Shown: positions 7,469 to 10,485 of the stretch, one piece after another
Layout of the letters: each line of letters begins with the position of its first letter
Position numbering within the stretch: the stretch's first letter is position 1
Origin: Nitrospinota bacterium
GTDB lineage: Bacteria; Nitrospinota_A; UBA7883
Length of the DNA: 10,485 bases
Direction: 5' to 3'
Assembly: GCA_029880775.1 (NCBI GenBank)
Contig: JAOUNV010000027.1
Location: 1-10,485 of the forward strand
Made by a program: the position numbers and the translations under genes
The notes under the pieces: model-generated
Told to the model about the DNA's origin: nothing
The model's database searches: none
Seen by the model: only the letters and a program-made list of their open reading frames with translations

Positions 7469-7948
7469 TTATTTAAGCATGGTTTCGGCTTGCCGGATAC
7501 GCTCACTCTCATAGTCCATGACAAGGTTTTCATACTCTCCATCCATCAGGGGGCTGGAAATGGCGAAGTCGGCCGAGGATCGGTTGCAGGCGAGCACGAT
7601 GTTATAGACAGTGGCGATTCGTTGCAGCGCATGGATGTCTGGTTCGTGAGGGTGGGCCATCAACGGATCCCACAGGAAGATGACCACATCTATTTTGTTA
7701 TCGGCGATTCTGGCGCCGATTTGCTGATCCCCTCCCAGCGGGCCGCTCTTAAACAGGCTGATGTCAAGCTTCAGCTCCCGGGCGAGGATGCTTCCTGTGG
7801 TACCGGTGGCGAAGAGTTCATGGCGGGTCAGGGATTCTCTGTTGAACTTCACCCATTCGAGCATGTCTTTCTTGCGCGAATCATGCGCCACAAGCGCGAT
7901 CCGCTTTTTCTTCGGGAAGCTGACTCGTTTATATACCGAATAACTCAT
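7469..7948 (-). CDS. mgsA: Methylglyoxal synthase
   Basis: MgsA converts dihydroxyacetone phosphate to methylglyoxal and phosphate, opening a bypass of lower glycolysis that relieves sugar-phosphate build-up; the enzyme is cytoplasmic. The 159-residue product is of normal length and has the family blocks in order: RIALVAHDSRKKDML (16-30), LFATGTTGSILARE (45-58), SGPLGGDQQIGARI (68-81), DVVIFLWDPL (87-96), HPHEPDIHALQRIATVYNI (99-117) and ADFAISS (126-132). Asp74 in GGDQQ matches the catalytic Asp71 of the E. coli enzyme, and His101 and Asp104 match His98 and Asp101. ATG 7948 is the natural start, though its upstream sequence is A-rich without a clear Shine-Dalgarno. The gene ends at TAA 7471-7469, 164 bases before the DUF1611 start, with no visible terminator between, so co-transcription is possible but not shown. 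Confidence 0.95.
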   Translation of the reverse strand: MSYSVYKRVSFPKKKRIALVAHDSRKKDMLEWVKFNRESLTRHELFATGTTGSILARELKLDISLFKSGPLGGDQQIGARIADNKIDVVIFLWDPLMAHPHEPDIHALQRIATVYNIVLACNRSSADFAISSPLMDGEYENLVMDYESERIRQAETMLK

Positions 7949-8256
7949 ATCTATGTTGTTTCGTTTTAATTGTTAGTGCGGGGTGTATTTGATCACAATA
8001 GTGTTACATCGTTCTGGATCACGGAGGCGCTGCCTTTTATGACGTAATAGGCGAATAACGTTTACAAGCCAATCGAAGACATCTGAGTGGAACTGTTGTT
8101 CTTTACACGCGCGATGAGGTATTAAACAAGCGTCTGGTGGGGAAAAAATCACCTGACTCCGCCTACGCGCGGCTATAACATCGACAACATAGCAAACGTG
8201 AAACGCTTACAAAGAAACAGCCGGGCAAAAGCCCGGCTGCGCAAAGCACAGGGAAT
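7949..8256. other. Intergenic region upstream of mgsA
   Basis: About 308 bases between the mgsA start and the RRM gene stop. It holds the RRM terminator at its right end (8211-8239) and presumably the mgsA promoter, but I could not fix a convincing -35/-10 pair. No coding frame, tRNA or repeat was recognised in it. Confidence 0.5.
8211..8239 (-). terminator. Rho-independent terminator of the RRM gene
   Basis: A perfect nine-base-pair GC-rich stem (CAGCCGGGC / GCCCGGCTG) with a four-base loop occupies 8218-8239. On the minus strand it is followed by TTTCTTT (8217-8211). It begins 17 bases after the RRM gene stop, so it should end that transcript and separate it from mgsA. Confidence 0.85.
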
Positions 8257-8520
8257 TTACCAGCGCTTCTGTGAGGAAGACTTGCGAGGCTCGGACTGGT
8301 TCACTTTAAGATTTCGCCCTTCAAGCTCTGTGTTATTAAGAGACTTGATGGCGGCATCAGCGCCGGCGTTGTCCATTTCAACAAAACCGAAACCTCGGGT
8401 TCTGCCTGTTTCGCGGTCGGTGATGAGCTTTACTGACTGGATTTCTCCAAAGGGCTCGAACATTTCGCGCAAAGCGTTTTCGGTGACGGAGAAAGGAAGG
8501 TTACCAACATAGATGTTCAT
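8257..8520 (-). CDS. Single-RRM RNA-binding protein
   Basis: The 87-residue protein is essentially one RNA recognition motif. RNP2 is IYVGNL (3-8) and RNP1 is RGFGFVEM (42-49), including the aromatic residues that stack on RNA bases. The segment LREMFEPFGEIQSVKLITDR forms the first helix and second strand. A short basic, serine-rich tail (RKSSSQKRW) ends the protein. This matches the small bacterial RRM (Rbp-type) proteins of cyanobacteria and several other phyla, thought to bind U-rich or structured RNA; specific targets are unknown. ATG 8520 is chosen because the fold starts at MNIYVGNL; the longer frame to 8556 adds a U-run-encoded FFDFFLG stretch foreign to the family. An AGGA lies 12 bases upstream, rather far. 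The gene is monocistronic: a strong terminator follows and the upstream neighbour, queE, is divergent. Confidence 0.93.
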   Translation of the reverse strand: MNIYVGNLPFSVTENALREMFEPFGEIQSVKLITDRETGRTRGFGFVEMDNAGADAAIKSLNNTELEGRNLKVNQSEPRKSSSQKRW

Positions 8521-8553
8521 TTTCAATACATGTCCTAAAAAAAAGTCAAAAAA
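8521..8553 (-). promoter_or_regulatory. U-rich leader of the RRM gene (possible binding site)
   Basis: Just before the RRM start the transcript would carry a run of six U, then GACU, a run of eight U, then AGGA. The U-runs abut the only candidate ribosome site. A U-rich element beside the start of an RRM gene could be an autoregulatory binding site; this is inference from position and composition only. Confidence 0.25.
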
Positions 8554-8899
8554 CATACTTTAGAGGTTATCGCGATTTGGAGCTACCCAGCGGCCAGGCG
8601 ATATTATCTTAGGGGGAAACAGAAGAAGGAAATTATTCGACAGTCTCAATCTAAAATAAAACACTAAAGTCGCCCCAGCCTGACAGGTATTTCATCTGTT
8701 GTCAATAAATATCTTATATGCGCCTCCCTGGCATTGCGCTTGGCTCATCTCAAGGCTTGTACGGTCTGACAGGTGTAAATATTCCACATGACAACAGCAG
8801 GAAGAAACTACCCTGTTGGCATGTTTGAAGCGCTTTTCAATGGTCCAAGAGCCATTGTTGGGGGCTGGGTCGCCAATCCGGATGTATAATGGCTACAAT
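8554..8899. other. Divergent intergenic region between the RRM gene and queE
   Basis: About 350 bases that should hold both divergent promoters; none could be placed with confidence. The right part (from 8816) is open in the queE frame but reads unlike the family. A nine-base direct repeat, CTGACAGGT, occurs at 8680-8688 and 8766-8774. No RNA gene was recognised. Confidence 0.4.
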
Positions 8900-9547
8900 A
8901 TGAGCGCTCTGAATATTTTTGAGATTTACCACTCCATCCAGGGGGAGAGCACCCACGCCGGGCGCAAATGCGTCTTCATCCGGCTGGCGGGGTGCAACAT
9001 CTCCTGCTCCTATTGCGACTCCACAGAGGCCGCCTCTGGGCAAGGGACGCAAATGAGTATCCAACAGGTCCTCGAAATAACGCACAGCCTGGGTGCCCGC
9101 CTGGTGGAGGTAACCGGGGGTGAGCCACTGATCCAGCCGGAAGCTGGGGCGCTGCTGGCGGCGTTGCTCGACGCCGGGTTCGAGACGCTGGTGGAAACCA
9201 ACGGGACGATGCTGATAGACCAATTCGACCGGAGGGCCGGCTATATCGTCGATATCAAGACTCCCGGCTCCGGCGAAGAGGGGAGCTTTCTGGAGGCAAA
9301 CCTGGAAATGCTGTCGGACAAGGACGAGGTGAAATTCGTTATCACCTGCAAGGAGGATTTCGACTGGGCCGCGCGGATGGTGGAGCGATGGGGTTCGTCC
9401 CGGCGCTCTGCCGTGTTGCTATCCCCCTCTCAGGGAAAGGTGGAGCCCCACATGCTGGCCGAGTGGCTGTTGGAGTCCAGGGTCGACGCCCGGCTGAACC
9501 TGCAACTGCACAAGATCATCTGGGGTCCCGAGGCCACCGGGGTCTAG
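8900..9547 (+). CDS. queE: 7-carboxy-7-deazaguanine synthase
   Basis: QueE is the radical-SAM enzyme that rearranges 6-carboxy-tetrahydropterin to 7-carboxy-7-deazaguanine, on the path to preQ0 and queuosine in tRNA; it acts in the cytoplasm. The 215-residue product starts MSALNIFEIYHSIQGES, the family's substrate-binding N terminus. Its cluster motif Cys32-x3-Cys36-x2-Cys39 lies in AGCNISCSYCDS. VTGGEPLIQP (71-80) carries the SAM-binding GGE, followed by LVETNGT (97-103), VDIKTPGSG (117-125) and a C-terminal LQLHKIIWGPEATGV. ATG 8900 is chosen because family members begin a few residues before the YHSIQGE block. In-frame ATG 8882 or a start at 8816 is possible, as no clear Shine-Dalgarno marks any of them. 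No other queuosine gene lies in the window. The gene converges with uvrA, with 76 bases between them. Confidence 0.94.
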   Translation: MSALNIFEIYHSIQGESTHAGRKCVFIRLAGCNISCSYCDSTEAASGQGTQMSIQQVLEITHSLGARLVEVTGGEPLIQPEAGALLAALLDAGFETLVETNGTMLIDQFDRRAGYIVDIKTPGSGEEGSFLEANLEMLSDKDEVKFVITCKEDFDWAARMVERWGSSRRSAVLLSPSQGKVEPHMLAEWLLESRVDARLNLQLHKIIWGPEATGV

Positions 9548-9576
9548 CTGATTTGCCTTTTCGAATTCATCAAGAA

Positions 9577-9594
9577 GCTTTTTGGAGAAAAAGC
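9577..9594. terminator. Weak candidate bidirectional terminator between queE and uvrA
   Basis: GCTTTTT, GGAG, AAAAAGC form a perfect seven-base inverted repeat in the 76-base gap between two convergent genes. The A/T arms could give a U-run in either direction, but the stem has only two GC pairs, so it may not end transcription. Confidence 0.3.
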
Positions 9595-9623
9595 GCCATC
9601 GCCCACCCAGGCTATACGATCCG

Positions 9624-10485
9624 CTATTTACCCAGCTTCAGAACCTTTTTTAACGCGGAGCCGGTTTGGGACTTTTTAACTTTCACCACTTCCTCCGGTG
9701 TCCCGGCGGCTATGATGTACCCTCCAGCGTCCCCCCCTTCCGGGCCCAGGTCTATGATATAGTCGGCGGTTTTTATCACGTCCATGTTGTGCTCTATCAC
9801 CACCAGGGTGTTGCCTGTGTTGGTGAGCCTGTTCAACACCTTCAAAAGTTTTCGCACATCGTCAAAGTGCAGCCCCGTGGTGGGCTCGTCCAGGATATAA
9901 AGGGTGCGCCCGGTGGAGCGTTTGGACAGCTCCTTGGATAGCTTCACCCGCTGAGCCTCGCCGCCGGAGAGAGTGGTGGCGCTCTGCCCCAGCTTGATAT
10001 ACTCCATCCCCACATCGTTTAAAGTGGCCAGGGTTTTCTCTATGGATCGATGGTTCTCGAAGAAGGCCAGAGCCTCTTCCACGGTCATCTCCAGTATGTC
10101 GGCGATCGACTTGCCTTTCAGCTCGATCTCCAGTGTCTCCCTGTTGAACCGATGGCCGCCGCACTCCTCGCACGCCACATAGACATCAGGCAGAAAGTGC
10201 ATCTCGATCTTTATGATGCCGTCCCCCTGGCATGTCTCGCATCGGCCTCCTTTGACGTTAAAGGAGAACCGCCCCGGCTTATAGCCGCGCTTGCGGCTCT
10301 CCGGCAGATTAGAAAACAGGTCGCGGATTTCCGTGAACACTCCTGTGTATGTGGCCGGGTTGCTGCGGGGGGTCCGGCCAATCGGGTTCTGGTCAATATC
10401 GATAACTTTATCGATATGCTCCAGCCCCTCCAGCTTTTTGTAAGCTCCGGGGCGTTCGTGAGATCCCCAGAAATGAACCGCCAGC
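9624..10485 (-). CDS. uvrA: Excinuclease ABC subunit A, C-terminal part (5' end outside window)
   Basis: UvrA is the damage-sensing ABC ATPase dimer of nucleotide excision repair and loads UvrB on DNA. The frame is open to the right edge; GTG 10340 is internal, and codons above it continue the family sequence (GLEHIDKVIDIDQNPIGRT). About 286 C-terminal residues are present. They show RSNPATYTGVF, the zinc-binding CETC and CEEC pairs flanking the HFLPDVYV segment, the ABC signature LSGGEAQRVKLSKELSKR, Walker B ILDEPTTGLHF, the switch His in VVIEHNMDVIKTADYIIDLGPEGG, and a normal basic C terminus ending at TAG 9626-9624. No lesion is seen. The N-terminal ATPase half and the second Walker A lie beyond the window. 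It converges with queE. Confidence 0.97.
   Translation of the reverse strand, partial: LAVHFWGSHERPGAYKKLEGLEHIDKVIDIDQNPIGRTPRSNPATYTGVFTEIRDLFSNLPESRKRGYKPGRFSFNVKGGRCETCQGDGIIKIEMHFLPDVYVACEECGGHRFNRETLEIELKGKSIADILEMTVEEALAFFENHRSIEKTLATLNDVGMEYIKLGQSATTLSGGEAQRVKLSKELSKRSTGRTLYILDEPTTGLHFDDVRKLLKVLNRLTNTGNTLVVIEHNMDVIKTADYIIDLGPEGGDAGGYIIAAGTPEEVVKVKKSQTGSALKKVLKLGK

Noticed and set aside
7490..7969. Plus-strand open frame of the same length as mgsA
   Set aside because: It mirrors mgsA on the opposite strand; the mgsA frame has all family motifs and this one has none.
8729..8745. Sigma-54-like promoter TGGCAT-N5-TTGG upstream of queE
   Set aside because: The near-invariant GC of the -12 element is absent at the right position and the -24 element has a mismatch; likely chance.

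Overview
The window comes from a bacterial chromosome with ordinary housekeeping content. A murein transglycosylase (MltA) and an exported alpha-carbonic anhydrase point to a Gram-negative (diderm) cell. Stop codons are mixed TAA, TAG and TGA, so the standard code applies. A phylum cannot be fixed from the sequence alone. The set mtaB, SAM hydrolase, mltA, a single-RRM RNA-binding protein and queE would suit a deep-branching proteobacterium or a related phylum, but that is inference. No rRNA, tRNA, CRISPR array, insertion sequence or phage gene was seen.

Layout. Positions 1-2690 (+) hold a tight run of three overlapping genes: the 3' part of mtaB (tRNA methylthiotransferase), a DUF62 S-adenosylmethionine hydrolase and mltA. 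From 2810 to 8520 everything convincing is on the minus strand. In order of transcription this is a small RRM RNA-binding protein (8520-8257) with a strong intrinsic terminator, mgsA for methylglyoxal synthase (7948-7469), a DUF1611 P-loop protein (7304-6108) directly coupled to an ornithine/alanine-racemase-like PLP enzyme (6108-5041), a broken alpha-carbonic anhydrase gene (4772-3980), and a tail-anchored protein resembling the RMD1/DUF155 family (3790-2810). On the plus strand follows queE (8900-9547), convergent with the 3' part of uvrA (minus strand, running off the right edge).

How the parts relate. The first three genes look like one translationally coupled unit. Two of its products consume SAM: MtaB, a radical-SAM enzyme, and the hydrolase. 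The DUF1611-racemase pair is the most system-like element: stop and start codons overlap by one base, and some DUF1611 proteins (DgcN) work in D-glutamate metabolism, so a two-step D-amino-acid pathway is the best guess. The other genes are single units with separate roles: methylglyoxal bypass, queuosine precursor synthesis, nucleotide excision repair and RNA binding.

The clearest anomaly is the carbonic anhydrase. Its zinc-binding core is intact, but the N-terminal part carries both a reading-frame change and an in-frame TGA at a position where the family has a conserved glycine. No strong evidence of an undescribed multi-gene system was found.
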